Source: Sunxiuqinia dokdonensis (GTDB taxonomy: Bacteria > Bacteroidota > Bacteroidia > Bacteroidales > Prolixibacteraceae). From it: a stretch of DNA of 64,000 nt. The first letter of the stretch is position 1; each line of letters begins with the position of its first letter. Positions 43,726-54,600 of the stretch are shown one piece after another. Position numbers and translations under genes: made by a program. The notes beneath the pieces are model-generated. The model saw only the letters and a list, made by a program, of their open reading frames with translations. It ran no database searches and had not been told where the DNA came from. The stretch lies in the NCBI RefSeq assembly GCF_001270965.1, contig NZ_LGIA01000149.1:1-64000 (forward strand). Direction: 5' to 3'.

Positions 43726-45102
43726 CTAGACGTAATCCATGATTTTTCCGGAGATTTGGAGCAAGGAAATTTCGGCCAATTTGGTTTGAAACTTGACGGA
43801 GATCAGGCGTTCTTCGGCATCAAGCAAGCTTTTTTGCACTTCACGCAGTTCCAAACCAGACAATGCACCGAGCCGGTAGCGTTCCAGTGCAATTTCCAGG
43901 TTTTCTCGGGCAACTTCCAGGTTTTGCTCTTCCATTTTCACCAGCCGCAGGTTATTTTCGTAGGCATAATACACCGTCAGCAATTCTGCTTTAATGTCCT
44001 GCTCCACTTCCTGCAACCGATAGCTCCGGTTTTCAATTTCAATCAGCGCATTCGATTTTTCTCTACGACGATTGTTACCGTCAAAAATATCCATGCCCAA
44101 AACGATACCGTAATTAAAGGTTTTGCTCTGCTGGTTGTTGATTGTTAACGCCCCATAGTCGCTAATGGTACCGCTGCCATATCCGCGGTAAGCATAATTG
44201 TATCCCGAGGTCAGATTTAAATAAGGATACGAGCGCGACGCGATGATTTTGTAGTCGAGTTCAGAAATCAGCTGATTCTTCCGGGCAATTTGCAGGCTGG
44301 TATTCAGTTCCAAAGTCGCTTCGTGCAAATCTTCATATTCCAAATCCGGATTGAATAGAATCGACGTGTCTTCCAACTCAATTTGGGCTGCCAGGTCTTC
44401 AAAGGCCATCAGCTTTTTTAGCCGCACTTGCGATTCCAGAATTTGCTCATGCTGACGTGCCAGCCGCGAGCTGTCTTCATTCAGATAAACAATGGACTGT
44501 AGCAGTTCCAACTTCGAAGAAGCTCCCAGCAAATAACGTTCTTCATCAATCCGTGCCCTTTCTTTTGACAGCGAAACTGCATACTCCATGTTGTTGAAAT
44601 AATTCAATTGCTGAATGTAGTAATAGTACTCAGCAACGATTTGGGCTACCAGGTTTTCCATGGCCATTTGGGTATTGATCTCGCCCACCTGGTTCAGTTC
44701 ATTCAGCTTTTGCCAGGTGGTTTGCACGTTGAATCCACGAAACAAGGTCATATCCAGGTTTATTGCCGCCGACCCGGTGGTGTTGTGAATGCCCGTTGAC
44801 GTATTTTTTGTGTCGTTGTTCATATTCTGGGTCGTGGAAGTAACATTGCCACCAAACCGATTGGTCGTTGTCACGGTGGGCAGGAAACCCGCATTGCCGC
44901 GCGAAAAATTGTTGGCCGAGATTTCCTCCTGGTTACGTGCCACCTTGATGGCGAAATTTTGCTCCAATCCCGTCAGTACACAGCGACTCAAATCGTAAAC
45001 TTCCTGAGCCTGCAACATTCCGGAAAGAAAAAACAGGAAAAAAGCAGGCAAAAGGCTTTTGGTAATTCGGGTTCTAATTAGTTTTGAGGCTGGTCGCTTC
45101 AT
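43726..45102 (-). CDS. TolC family outer membrane efflux protein
   Basis: A 458-residue outer-membrane channel of the TolC type, with a signal peptide (a charged N-terminus, then LLPAFFLFFLSGMLQAQ). The long helical hairpins typical of the family are visible as two similar halves (an EVARNQEEISANN-like stretch and a LEVARENLEIALERYRLGALSGLELREVQ stretch near residue 395). It forms the exit duct for the adaptor and RND pump encoded just upstream. The start lies 29 bases inside the end of the pump gene, in another frame; this is the best start since it gives the signal peptide. The three genes form one operon read from 49244 down to 43726. Confidence 0.93.
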   Translation of the reverse strand: MKRPASKLIRTRITKSLLPAFFLFFLSGMLQAQEVYDLSRCVLTGLEQNFAIKVARNQEEISANNFSRGNAGFLPTVTTTNRFGGNVTSTTQNMNNDTKNTSTGIHNTTGSAAINLDMTLFRGFNVQTTWQKLNELNQVGEINTQMAMENLVAQIVAEYYYYIQQLNYFNNMEYAVSLSKERARIDEERYLLGASSKLELLQSIVYLNEDSSRLARQHEQILESQVRLKKLMAFEDLAAQIELEDTSILFNPDLEYEDLHEATLELNTSLQIARKNQLISELDYKIIASRSYPYLNLTSGYNYAYRGYGSGTISDYGALTINNQQSKTFNYGIVLGMDIFDGNNRRREKSNALIEIENRSYRLQEVEQDIKAELLTVYYAYENNLRLVKMEEQNLEVARENLEIALERYRLGALSGLELREVQKSLLDAEERLISVKFQTKLAEISLLQISGKIMDYV

Positions 45103-48100
45103 TGTTTATATTTTTTGATTCACTTGAAATTAACAGGTAGATGCCGGGCACAACATACAGGGTCAGGACGGTAGCAATCGTTAGGCCACCAACAACGGCA
45201 ACCCCCATTGCGACGCGGCTTTGAGCACCTTCGCCAAAACCCAGGGCCAGTGGTAAAATCCCCAATATGGTTGATAAACTCGTCATGAGAATGGGCCGGA
45301 AACGTGCTGCCGAGGCAAACTTAATGGCGTCGAGCTTGTTCATGCCGGCTTCTTTGCGTTGGTTGGCAAATTCCACAATCAGGATGCCGTTTTTCGACAC
45401 CAGCCCGATCAGCATGATAATCCCAATTTGGCTGAAGATATTCATGGTGATGCCAAAATACCACATGAATAACAACGCGCCGGTTAGCGCCAAAGGAACG
45501 GTCATCATCACAATGATCGGATCTTTGAAACTTTCGAACTGGGCCGAAAGCACGAGGAAAATTAAAACGATGGCCAGCAAAAAGGCAAACATCAAACTCG
45601 ACGAGCTTTCCATGAAATCTTTCGAGTCGCCGTCGAGTGCGGTACGAAACGTATCGTCGAGCACCCGGTCGGCAATGTTATCCATTTCCTCAATGCCCTG
45701 GCTAATGGTTCTTCCATCAGCCAAACTCGACGAAATCGTCGCCGATACAAACCGGTTGTAACGGTAGAGCTGTGGCGGTGCCGTAGCTTCTTTAAGGCTA
45801 ACGAAATTATCCAGCTGCACCATGTGCCCTTTGTCATTTCGAACATACAGCGATTTCAGATCCAAGGGTTTGTTCCGGTCCTGCCGGTCAAGTTCGCCCA
45901 AAATCTGGTACTGCTTGCCATTCATAATAAAATATCCAAAACGCTGTCCGCTAAGCGCCAGTTGCAAGGTTTGCCCAATATTTTGTGTTGAAACGCCCAA
46001 CAGGTTGGCTTTGTCGCGGTTAATTTCGATTTGCAACTCCGGCTTTGTAAACTTCAGGTTGACATCGGCCATTACAAATGTCGGATTGTCTTGCACTTCG
46101 GCCATAAATTCCGGCAAAACCTCGCGCAATTTATCGATGGTTGGCGCCTGAAGCACATATTGAATGGGCTGCCGGGCGCGCCTTCCGCCAAAGGTCGATT
46201 GCTGAATGACATTGGCACGGGCCTTGGTTTTCTTCCTGAGCTCGCCGGTCAGCTCGCTGGCTATCTCTTGCTGCGAACGTTCGCGCTCTGACGGGTGATT
46301 GAGTACCACCCGAACAAAAGCCCAACTTCCGCGCACCAAAGTGGTCACCTTCTCCCGCTCCGGAATCACATCTTCAACCAATTTCGCAATATCCTCTACA
46401 TATTCGTAGTTAAACTCATAAGTAGCACCTTCGGGCGACGAGACATTCACGTTCATTTGTGAGCGGTCTTCCAAAGGAGCCATCTCCGCAGGAATCACTT
46501 TCCAAAAAATAAAAATAAGGACGAAGGACAAAACCAGAATGCCAAGCGAAATCCATTTCCGACTGATAAAATTTTCGAGTGAACGCCGGTAAGCCTCGTT
46601 CAGCCTGACAAAAAACTTCTCGGTGTAATTATAGGCCTTACTTCGTTTGTGTCTTGTTTTTAGCAATTTGGTTGAAAGCATTGGGGTGAACGTGAGGGCG
46701 ACGAACGATGAAATAGCTACAGCGCCAGCAATCACAATGCTGAACTCCCTGAAAAGTCGTCCGGTCATCCCTTCCAAAAATACGATGGGAAAGAACACCG
46801 CCACCAAGGTGATGGTGGTTGCGATGATGGCAAAGAAAATTTCATTGGCACCCTCCAGCCCCGCTTGCCGCGGACTCATGCCTTTTTCAATTTTTACATA
46901 GATGTTTTCCATCATCACAATGGCATCGTCAACCACCAAACCAATGGACAGCACAATGGCCAACAGCGTCAGTACATTGATGGTAAAGCCCGCCAGGTAC
47001 ATGATGAAAAAAGAGCCGATCAACGAGACGGGAATCACCAGGATGGGGATAATGGTGGTTCGCCAGTCGCGCAAAAAGGTAAAAATGATAATGACCACCA
47101 GAAAAAAAGCGACGTAAATGGTTGTTTTCACCTCATCAATCGATGACCGGATGTATTGGGTGTTGTCAAAACCAATGTCAACCTCGACATCGTCGGGTAA
47201 ATCTTTCTTCATGAATTCCAGCCGCTCGTAAACGGCATCCACAATGTCAATGTGGTTGGCACCCGGCTGCGGAATGATTACGGTGGCCACCATCGGAATC
47301 CCGTTCATTTTCATGATTCCGCGCAGGTCTTCGGGCCCCAATTCGGCCCGACCAATATCCCGAACCCGGATCAGCTGATCACCGGACTGTTTCAAAATCA
47401 AACTATTAAATTCCTCCGGTGTCGTCATCAGCCCAAGTGTTCGGATGGTCAGCTCAGTGGTATTTCCCTCAATGCTACCTGCCGGAAGTTCGACATTCTC
47501 ACGCAAAATGGCATTCCGAACATCGAGTGGAGTCATCTGATAGCCAGCAAGTTTAGCCGGATCGAGCCAAATACGCATGGCAAATCTTTTCTCGCCCCAA
47601 ATTCCAACGGAGCTAACGCCCGAAACAGTTTGCAACTGTTCTTTAAATGTCAGCTCCGCAATTTCGGAAAGCTCCAGCAAAGACCGCTTGGGGCTTTTTA
47701 CGGCAATCATCAAAATGGGACTGGCATCGGCATCGGCCTTCGAAACGGTCGGCGGATCGCAGTCGCGCGGAAGGTACCGCTGAGCTTGCGACACTTTATC
47801 GCGTACGTCGTTAGCGGCGGTTTCCAGATCAACCGACAATTCAAACTCGACTGAAATCCGGCTGCTTCCCTGGCTACTGCTACTGGTCAGGGTCCGAATC
47901 CCGGGAATTCCGTTGATCGATTGCTCCAAGGGTTCTGTAATCTGGGTTTCAATCACATCGGAGTTCGCGCCAGGATAGGATGTGCTCACCGAAATAATGG
48001 GTGGGTCGACGCTGGGAAACTCGCGGATTCCAAGGTAAGTCATTCCAATGGCCCCAAAAAGCAGGATCACCAGTGAAAAAACAGTGGCCAGAACCGGCCG

Positions 48101-48127
48101 TTTTATGCTGATAGATGAAAGACTCAT
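45074..48127 (-). CDS. RND efflux pump, inner-membrane permease (AcrB/MexB type)
   Basis: A 1017-residue hydrophobe/amphiphile efflux RND transporter. Twelve membrane helices are present in the usual 1+5 and 1+5 layout around two large periplasmic loops. SISIKRPVLATVFSL opens the first helix as in AcrB, and GLVVDDAIVMMENIYVKIEKG in helix 4 holds the proton-relay aspartates. SQIGIIMLIGLVSKNGILIVEFANQ near residue 920 is the RND signature of helix 10, where the key lysine stands in VSKNG. Substrates such as drugs, bile-like detergents or solvents cannot be predicted. It follows the adaptor gene by one base and overlaps the TolC gene by 29 bases. Confidence 0.96.
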   Translation of the reverse strand: MSLSSISIKRPVLATVFSLVILLFGAIGMTYLGIREFPSVDPPIISVSTSYPGANSDVIETQITEPLEQSINGIPGIRTLTSSSSQGSSRISVEFELSVDLETAANDVRDKVSQAQRYLPRDCDPPTVSKADADASPILMIAVKSPKRSLLELSEIAELTFKEQLQTVSGVSSVGIWGEKRFAMRIWLDPAKLAGYQMTPLDVRNAILRENVELPAGSIEGNTTELTIRTLGLMTTPEEFNSLILKQSGDQLIRVRDIGRAELGPEDLRGIMKMNGIPMVATVIIPQPGANHIDIVDAVYERLEFMKKDLPDDVEVDIGFDNTQYIRSSIDEVKTTIYVAFFLVVIIIFTFLRDWRTTIIPILVIPVSLIGSFFIMYLAGFTINVLTLLAIVLSIGLVVDDAIVMMENIYVKIEKGMSPRQAGLEGANEIFFAIIATTITLVAVFFPIVFLEGMTGRLFREFSIVIAGAVAISSFVALTFTPMLSTKLLKTRHKRSKAYNYTEKFFVRLNEAYRRSLENFISRKWISLGILVLSFVLIFIFWKVIPAEMAPLEDRSQMNVNVSSPEGATYEFNYEYVEDIAKLVEDVIPEREKVTTLVRGSWAFVRVVLNHPSERERSQQEIASELTGELRKKTKARANVIQQSTFGGRRARQPIQYVLQAPTIDKLREVLPEFMAEVQDNPTFVMADVNLKFTKPELQIEINRDKANLLGVSTQNIGQTLQLALSGQRFGYFIMNGKQYQILGELDRQDRNKPLDLKSLYVRNDKGHMVQLDNFVSLKEATAPPQLYRYNRFVSATISSSLADGRTISQGIEEMDNIADRVLDDTFRTALDGDSKDFMESSSSLMFAFLLAIVLIFLVLSAQFESFKDPIIVMMTVPLALTGALLFMWYFGITMNIFSQIGIIMLIGLVSKNGILIVEFANQRKEAGMNKLDAIKFASAARFRPILMTSLSTILGILPLALGFGEGAQSRVAMGVAVVGGLTIATVLTLYVVPGIYLLISSESKNINNEATSLKTN

Positions 48128-48128
48128 G

Positions 48129-49244
48129 TTACTCGTTTAGTAAATGTTGATTGGTCACCAAGGTATCCAACTGAATCGGAAGATCTTCGCGAAGCTGAAG
48201 CGTTGCCGTGGTCAGCAGGGTGTCGCCAAAATTCAGGCCTGACTGAATTTGAATATGTGATTCAGTACGCAAACCTGTTTCCACACGCACTTGTTTGGCA
48301 CGGCCATTTTTCAGAATGAATACTTTTTCTCCTTCCATCTCAGGAATCAAAGCCTGGGTGGGTATGGAAACGGCATTCTCAATTTGCGACAGCCGGGCCC
48401 GCACGCTGGCAAAACGGCCGGGTTTCAGTTCTTCGTTAGTGTTGGGATAAAGCGCCCGGGCAACAATGGTGCGCGTATTGACATCCACTTTCGGTTCAAT
48501 GGCATAAACCTCGGCTTCAAAAGTATCCTGGTAACCGTCAAGCTGGAAAGTAATTGGAAAGCCCGCAACCACTTCTCCGGCATAGCGCTCAGGAATGGAA
48601 AACTCGATCTTAAGCGGACTGATTTTCACCAGTTGAACGATTTTGGTTTGGGTCGACGCATAAGCGCCTTCGCTAATCATTCGCAGTCCCACAATGCCGT
48701 CGAACGGCGCCCGCAACTCGGTTTCGGCAATCCGCGCCTCAACCAGCTTGATGTCAGCTTCCAGTGTTTCCAGCTCTGTCGCCACCTGGTCGTAGCTTTC
48801 GCGGCTGATGGCATCGCGGTCCAACAACTGCCGCTGCCTGTACTCCCGTTCCTCAACCAGTTTGCGTTGTGCTTGCAACTTTTGTAGTTGTGCCTGTAGC
48901 GGCAGGTCGTTAATTTTTGCCAGCAATTCGCCTTTCTTCACCCTTCGCCCTTCGCTAAAAAAGATACCAACCACTTTGCCCGAAGTTTCAAAGGCCAAAT
49001 CCACTTCCTCGTCCGGCAGTAGGGAGGCTGTGCTGTAAATCATTTCGCTCATTTTTGTCGGAACCAAAACATAACCACTTGCAAACAGCGGCTGTTGTCC
49101 GCCACCGCTCATTCCTCTGGGTCCGGGGCCCTCATTCGGGCTGAACAAAGGCTTGATTTTAGGATACATTACAATCCCAACAAGCACAATTATTAATACA
49201 ATAGAAATTGAGATCCTGATGATCTGTTTTGAATTGTTTGCCAT
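48129..49244 (-). CDS. RND efflux periplasmic adaptor (MFP)
   Basis: A 371-residue membrane fusion protein with one N-terminal membrane helix (IIRISISIVLIIVLVGIVMY, about residues 8-27). The lipoyl half-motifs flank a coiled-coil hairpin: VDLAFETSGKVVGIFFSEGRRVKKGELL near residue 80 and LRAPFDGIVGLRMISEGAYA near 165, with the hairpin KLQAQRKLVEEREYRQRQLL between. A beta-barrel and membrane-proximal domain complete the C-terminal half. It bridges the RND pump to TolC. First gene of the efflux operon; no regulator gene is adjacent. Confidence 0.95.
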   Translation of the reverse strand: MANNSKQIIRISISIVLIIVLVGIVMYPKIKPLFSPNEGPGPRGMSGGGQQPLFASGYVLVPTKMSEMIYSTASLLPDEEVDLAFETSGKVVGIFFSEGRRVKKGELLAKINDLPLQAQLQKLQAQRKLVEEREYRQRQLLDRDAISRESYDQVATELETLEADIKLVEARIAETELRAPFDGIVGLRMISEGAYASTQTKIVQLVKISPLKIEFSIPERYAGEVVAGFPITFQLDGYQDTFEAEVYAIEPKVDVNTRTIVARALYPNTNEELKPGRFASVRARLSQIENAVSIPTQALIPEMEGEKVFILKNGRAKQVRVETGLRTESHIQIQSGLNFGDTLLTTATLQLREDLPIQLDTLVTNQHLLNE

Positions 49245-49290
49245 GGCTATAATCGCTAGTACTTTAGGTTAATTTGAGTTGTTTTGACTA

Positions 49291-49298
49291 CAAAAATA
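49291..49298 (-). promoter_or_regulatory. Promoter -7 box of the efflux operon
   Basis: On the minus strand TATTTTTG matches TAnnTTTG exactly, 47 bases before the adaptor start. A TTTG at 24 bases upstream is further than the ideal 19-21. Confidence 0.45.
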
Positions 49299-49844
49299 TC
49301 AAAAGGTTAAAGCAGCTGATGACAAATATTAAGGCGAAATATTAAACGTTCGTTAATAAGAATCTAATATCCAATATTCCCCTTTAGCATCTGCGATTCA
49401 GCACCTAATAATCAATTGCAGTTCGACCACAACACATGAATTCCTGAACGAACGGCGCAAGTTACTAAGAATTTCTTTTCTTGAACGCCGCGATAAGTCT
49501 TTGCGGTCGTTTACCTGGCGGAGCCGAGCAATTCGAGGCTGCTTCCTCTTGACCAATTTTAATCCTAACTTAGCAAAACCTTAACCTCGTTGTAATAGAG
49601 TTTTCCCTTCTTTGATGCCACAGTCGTACAATTGAAACAGATGAATGATAAAAACCCAATCGCTATTTCCGTTTATAAATGACTGGCGGAAACATCTGAT
49701 CTTGTTTTTAAATTGTTTCTGACTTAATCTGAGAATATTTCATAAGTTTACGAAATTGATAAGATCGTATGCACATCTCAATCACCGCATGCGAACACTG
49801 GGTTAACCTTTACTTTTTTCAATTTGAGAAATAAGGAATTAAAT
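49299..49844. other. Intergenic region between efflux operon and sigma factor
   Basis: About 550 bases with no gene I can support. ATC-type microrepeats (AATCTAATATCCAATATTC and similar) lie at 49365-49425, in the style of the mut and men spacers. The promoter of the sigma factor gene is not obvious. A GC-richer block at about 49440-49550 looks like a degraded sequence of unknown origin. Confidence 0.4.
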
Positions 49845-50474
49845 ATGGATCTGACCAAGTCATCCTTCTTGGCAAAAGAAAAAAACTTTCGCGTAGTTTT
49901 CATGACCTATTTTGAATCTTTGGAAGTATTTGCTAAAGCATATGTCGCAGATGAAGAGGTTGCCAAGGATATAACACAAGAAGTGTTTGCGAATTTATGG
50001 GCAAAAAAAACTTCATTACCTCCACAAATTAACCTGAAATCTTATCTCTACCAAGCCACCAGAAACAACTGCCTGAATTACCTGAAACGATTAAAGATTC
50101 GAAGCAAATACGAAAAACGAGCGCGTGACAACTACCAGGATTTACTATTAAACCATGAAGCACTAAGTCAGCTTAACTTCGACGAGTTGTCGTATCAAGA
50201 GCTAGTAAATAGCTTATCTGAAGCTATCTCAGAACTTCCGCCCAAATGCAGAGAGGTATTTGAGCTGAGCCGCTTCGATGGAATGAAAAACAAAGAAATT
50301 GCCGACCACCTGAATATTTCGATCAAGGCTGTCGAAAGTCACATCTCAAAAGCTTTAAAAACACTGAAGAGCAAACTCAAACCACACTATCCCGCCAGCA
50401 TGATCTTCTTTATCCTGTCAGAACGGCCCATAGCTAACCATAAAAAAAATCAACTTTTTCAAATTCGGAACTAG
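49845..50474 (+). CDS. ECF RNA polymerase sigma factor, FecI-like
   Basis: A 209-residue sigma-70 family factor of the extracytoplasmic type common in Bacteroidota SusCD loci. Region 2 is recognised in VFAKAYVADEEVAKDITQEVF and LKSYLYQATRNNCLNYLKR, region 4 in LPPKCREVFELSRFDGMKNKEIADHLNIS with the helix-turn-helix at its end. The ATG at 49845 follows AAGGA by eight bases, so I prefer it to an upstream alternative start. The following FecR-type gene is its expected anti-sigma partner. It should drive the SusC gene downstream, from which it is separated by a terminator. Confidence 0.93.
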   Translation: MDLTKSSFLAKEKNFRVVFMTYFESLEVFAKAYVADEEVAKDITQEVFANLWAKKTSLPPQINLKSYLYQATRNNCLNYLKRLKIRSKYEKRARDNYQDLLLNHEALSQLNFDELSYQELVNSLSEAISELPPKCREVFELSRFDGMKNKEIADHLNISIKAVESHISKALKTLKSKLKPHYPASMIFFILSERPIANHKKNQLFQIRN

Positions 50475-50518
50475 GGTAAAAACAGACTTGGTTGTTTTAG
50501 AAATAGAACACTCAAATT

Positions 50519-51508
50519 ATGGACAAAGAAAAACTCATTGCTTACGTTAGCGGATCAATCACCAATCATGAAGAAAAAAAAGAAATTTTCGATTGGATTA
50601 ACGCAAGCCCTGCCAACCGACAAGAGTTCATCGCCTACAAAAACACCTATGCGTTAAGCCGAAAGAGTAGTGGAAAAACAGATACCGAGCTTGAATTTTT
50701 TAAATTTCAGTCAAAAACAGGCAATCGCTACGACAAATTCACTCGGCAATTTGTCAAATATGCTGCCATTATACTCATCACTTTTGGAGTAAGCTGGCTT
50801 TCAAAAGACCAGCTTCAAAATTGGATGGTGTCTGAAAATCAACAAACTAACAAAATTATTTGCCCGGCCGGTCAAATCTCTGAAGTCATTCTTGCTGACG
50901 GCACGAAAATTTGGCTGAACGCTGGCTCTACGCTCTCCTACCCCACACAGTTCAACAAAAATCAACGAACCGTTCATCTAAGCGGAGAAGCATTTTTTGA
51001 GGTTAACAAAAGTGGGGAAGTGCCGTTCATTGTCAATACCAAAACACTAAATATCAAAGTACTGGGCACTAGTTTCAATGTTGACGCTTACAATGAAACA
51101 CCCGTGACCAAAACGACCTTGGTGGAAGGCAAAATAGAACTATTGAATAAACAAGGATCCAGAATTGCTGAAATTAAACCTGGACAGCTGGCCGAACATG
51201 ACCCGATCAGTCAGAAAATTCTTCTCCATGAGGTTGATACCCGGTTTTACTCCTCATGGAAAGAAGGGAAGATGACATTCTTTAACGAAACGCTTGAAAA
51301 CATAGCGGTTAAACTGGAGCGCTGGTACAATGTCGAATTCGTCTTTAAGGATGAAGAAATAAAAACAGAACGATTTTCCGGCACATTTCTGAAATACAAA
51401 CCCTTAGATCAGATTCTGGAAATTATAAAACTATCCTCTCAGGTGAACTCTGAAACAAAAATTAACCCCGAAGGAAAAAATGAAATCATACTTTCGAAAT
51501 TAAACTAA
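50519..51508 (+). CDS. FecR-type anti-sigma factor
   Basis: A 329-residue inner-membrane anti-sigma factor. The N-terminal cytoplasmic part (1-80, with YVSGSITNHEEKKEIFDWINAS) binds the sigma factor, one membrane helix lies at about 82-98, and the periplasmic FecR domain follows (IICPAGQISEVILADGTKIWLNAGS near 122, then FNVDAYNETPVTKTTLVEGKIEL). The last 75 residues (a KLERWYNVEFVFKDEEI block) are the secretin/TonB-like short domain typical of Bacteroidota FecR proteins, which meets the STN domain of the SusC partner. It is 44 bases downstream of the sigma factor gene. Confidence 0.94.
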   Translation: MDKEKLIAYVSGSITNHEEKKEIFDWINASPANRQEFIAYKNTYALSRKSSGKTDTELEFFKFQSKTGNRYDKFTRQFVKYAAIILITFGVSWLSKDQLQNWMVSENQQTNKIICPAGQISEVILADGTKIWLNAGSTLSYPTQFNKNQRTVHLSGEAFFEVNKSGEVPFIVNTKTLNIKVLGTSFNVDAYNETPVTKTTLVEGKIELLNKQGSRIAEIKPGQLAEHDPISQKILLHEVDTRFYSSWKEGKMTFFNETLENIAVKLERWYNVEFVFKDEEIKTERFSGTFLKYKPLDQILEIIKLSSQVNSETKINPEGKNEIILSKLN

Positions 51509-51550
51509 ATACCAATGAAAGCAGCAACCAGAACCTAGCAGAAAAAAGAA

Positions 51551-51586
51551 TCGGTATTAGCTACGAACTAATACCGAAACATTTTT
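51551..51586 (+). terminator. Terminator between fecR and susC
   Basis: TCGGTATTAG (51551-51560) and CTAATACCGA (51568-51577) form a perfect 10-bp stem around a 7-base loop, followed by AACATTTTT. It ends the sigma/anti-sigma transcript, so the SusC genes need their own promoter after this point. Confidence 0.78.
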
Positions 51587-51621
51587 AGTTCCTATGAAAC
51601 TTCGACCCTTCACAGGAACTA
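51586..51621 (+). promoter_or_regulatory. Inverted repeat in the susC leader region
   Basis: TAGTTCCT (51586-51593) and AGGAACTA (51614-51621) are exact inverted copies 20 bases apart, just after the terminator and about 50 bases before the susC start. It could be a leader hairpin or part of a sigma-dependent promoter region. Confidence 0.4.
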
Positions 51622-51669
51622 CATAACAACCTTTAACAAGGTCATTATTAACAAATAAAGTTCAAATTT

Positions 51670-54600
51670 ATGAAAAAAAGACTTAGGAATGGCATCCGGG
51701 CTGGTGGATGCACTAAATTTATTCGAGTAATGAAACTAACATTATTTTTCATGTTGACTGGGTTAATAGCTATTGCATCTTCAACCTATTCCCAAACACA
51801 GCGCCTTAATCTGGATATGAAAGGCGCTCAGCTAGTTGATGTTCTGAGTGAAATCGAACAACAAAGCAGTTTCTACTTTTTCTTCAAGAATGAAGAAATA
51901 AACAGCGTTAAAAAAGTCGATGCTCAATTCCATGAGGCAACAATTGACAAAATTCTATCCAGCCTCTTGAAAAATACAGGCTTGAAGTATAAAATCGTGG
52001 ATAAGTATATTGTTATCAGTCCTGACACCAACGGAAGCTTATCGATTCAGCCGGAGGCCAGAACCATTGTTGGCAGAGTTACTGACTCGACCGGAGCTCC
52101 ATTGCCCGGCGTCACCATCATGATCAAAGGAACCACCAAAGGAACCGTAAGCGATTTCGACGGCAATTACAGTGTTGCCTCGGTTCCCGAAAACGCTGTT
52201 TTGGTCTATTCGTTTGTCGGCATGGGAACCCAGGAAATAACCACTAACGGGCAATCGATGATTGACGTAACCATGCTGGAAGATGCCATTGGCATAGAAG
52301 AAGTGGTTGCAGTTGGCTATGGCACAATCAAAAAAGTAAACCTGACAGGTGCCATCAACCAGATCAGCTCTGAAGATCTGGAAGATCGCCCCATTACAAC
52401 CATTTCGTCGGCTATTCAGGGTACCATGCCAAATCTCAACATATCATTTGCTGGTGGAGCTCCCGGGCAAATGGGCAGTTTGAATATCCGTGGCATGACC
52501 TCTCTCAACGGCGGTTCACCGCTGGTTTTAATCGATGGAATCCCGGGAACACTGGATCGTCTGACTCCGGAAGAAGTCCAGAACATTACGGTGCTGAAAG
52601 ATGCGTCTTCGGCAGCCATTTATGGAGCACGAGGAGCGTATGGTGTAATTCTGATCACCACCAAAAGCGGTGAATCTGGGAAAACAAGCATTCGATACAA
52701 TAACTCGTTCGGCTTTTCAACCCCGACGGTGAGTACTGATTTTATTACTTCGGGCTACGACTGGATGAAACTGAACGACGACGCTTTAGCACACGTCGGC
52801 GGCTATTCAGGCTACACCGAAGCGGATTATCAAGAATTGTATGATCGCAGAAATGACAAAACAGAACATCCTGACAGACCGTGGATTACTGTTCAAAATA
52901 GAAACGGGAAAGACCAATACGTCTACTACGGCAATTTCGACTGGTGGAACTTCATGTTTACAAAATGGCAACCTTCGCAGAACCACAACATTAATATTAG
53001 CCGTGGAACCGATAAGATTCAATTCATGTTGAACGGAAATATGAAGCTTCAGGATGGAATTATGCGTGTGGCTACTGACAAGTATAAATCGTACGCGTTG
53101 AGATCGAAAATAAGCGCTGAACTTTATCCCTGGCTGAAAGTATCAAACAACACCAATTTTTATAACTCCAACTACGATTACTATGGGCGTGAAGGCGGTG
53201 GAAACTCCAACTTCATACACATTAATGTGCATGCTTCGCCGGCTTATGCGCCCGTAAACCCAGATGGAACGGCCACCTACGTGTCGGGCCTGAATCGTTA
53301 TGACATTGGTGATGGAATTTTTGCCATGTTACAAAGCCGAAATACCAAAGGTGCCAAACAAAAATATGAGCTGACAACAACGTCGGAAGCAACTTTTATT
53401 CCTTTGAAAGATTTGAATATTGTTGCCAACTATTCGTACAGCCTGTACACCGATCCAACCTATTACCGTCAGGTTCCAGCCACTTATTCGCTGTATCCGG
53501 GAGAAGTGGAAATTGCCACAAAATACAGTATTGACCGATTGAGCGAATCACAGCAGTTTAATCAGGTACACGTGATGAACGTTTACGCCAACTATAGCAA
53601 AATTATCGCTAACAACCACTCCATCAAAGGAGTAGCTGGATTCAACCAAGAACTACATCAGGCAAAAAAGATCAGTGCAGGCCGTTACGACCTTTTGTCA
53701 CCCACACTGAATGATTTAAATCTGGCTACCGGCGATCCCTATGTTGGTGGGGGTTCCAGTGCGTATGCATTGCGAGGTATTTTCTACCGTGTAAATTATG
53801 ACTATAAAGGAAAATACTTACTGGAAACCAATGGGCGGTACGATGGAACGTCGCGTTTCCCCAAAGGCGACCGATACGGATTTTTTCCTTCGGTGTCTGC
53901 CGGATGGCGAGTTAGCGAAGAAGGATTTTTCTCTCCAATAAAAAATACCGTTGACAACCTGAAACTGCGCGCATCATATGGCAGTTTGGGAAACCAGGCG
54001 GTGAGCGCACCTTACCCCTATATCTCAACGCTTAATCCCGGATCCATGTCGTATATTTTTGATGGCGATCAGGCACGCTACATGAACAGTCCTTCGCCCG
54101 TTGCAGGAAATTTAACCTGGGAGAAAGTAACTTCGTTCAACGTTGGGCTTGATGTCAGCTTGCTTGATAACCGACTCAATACCAGCTTCGACCGCTATAC
54201 CCGAAATACCTCCGGGATGTTAAGCGCCGGCGAAAAACTGCCCAATGTATTTGGGGCAAGCCAACCGCTTGAAAACATAGCAAGCTTAAAAACCGAAGGA
54301 TTTGAACTTTCCGTAGAATGGAGAAATCGATTCAATCTGGCCAACAAACCATTTCGCTACTCCACGCGGTTCATTCTTAGCGATAACTACGCCCACATTA
54401 CCAAGATTAACAACCCAACAAAGCTGACCTATTCAAACTACGAAGGGAAGCGAATAGGCGAAATTTGGGGGTATGTGACTGATGGATTCTTTTTAACTGA
54501 TGCCGAGGCAAAAACCTATCCCGTAAACCAGGAATGGTTGAACAGGATTCGCAATGAATACAACATCCCGCTGCGTGCAGGCGATTTACGTTGGGTTGAC

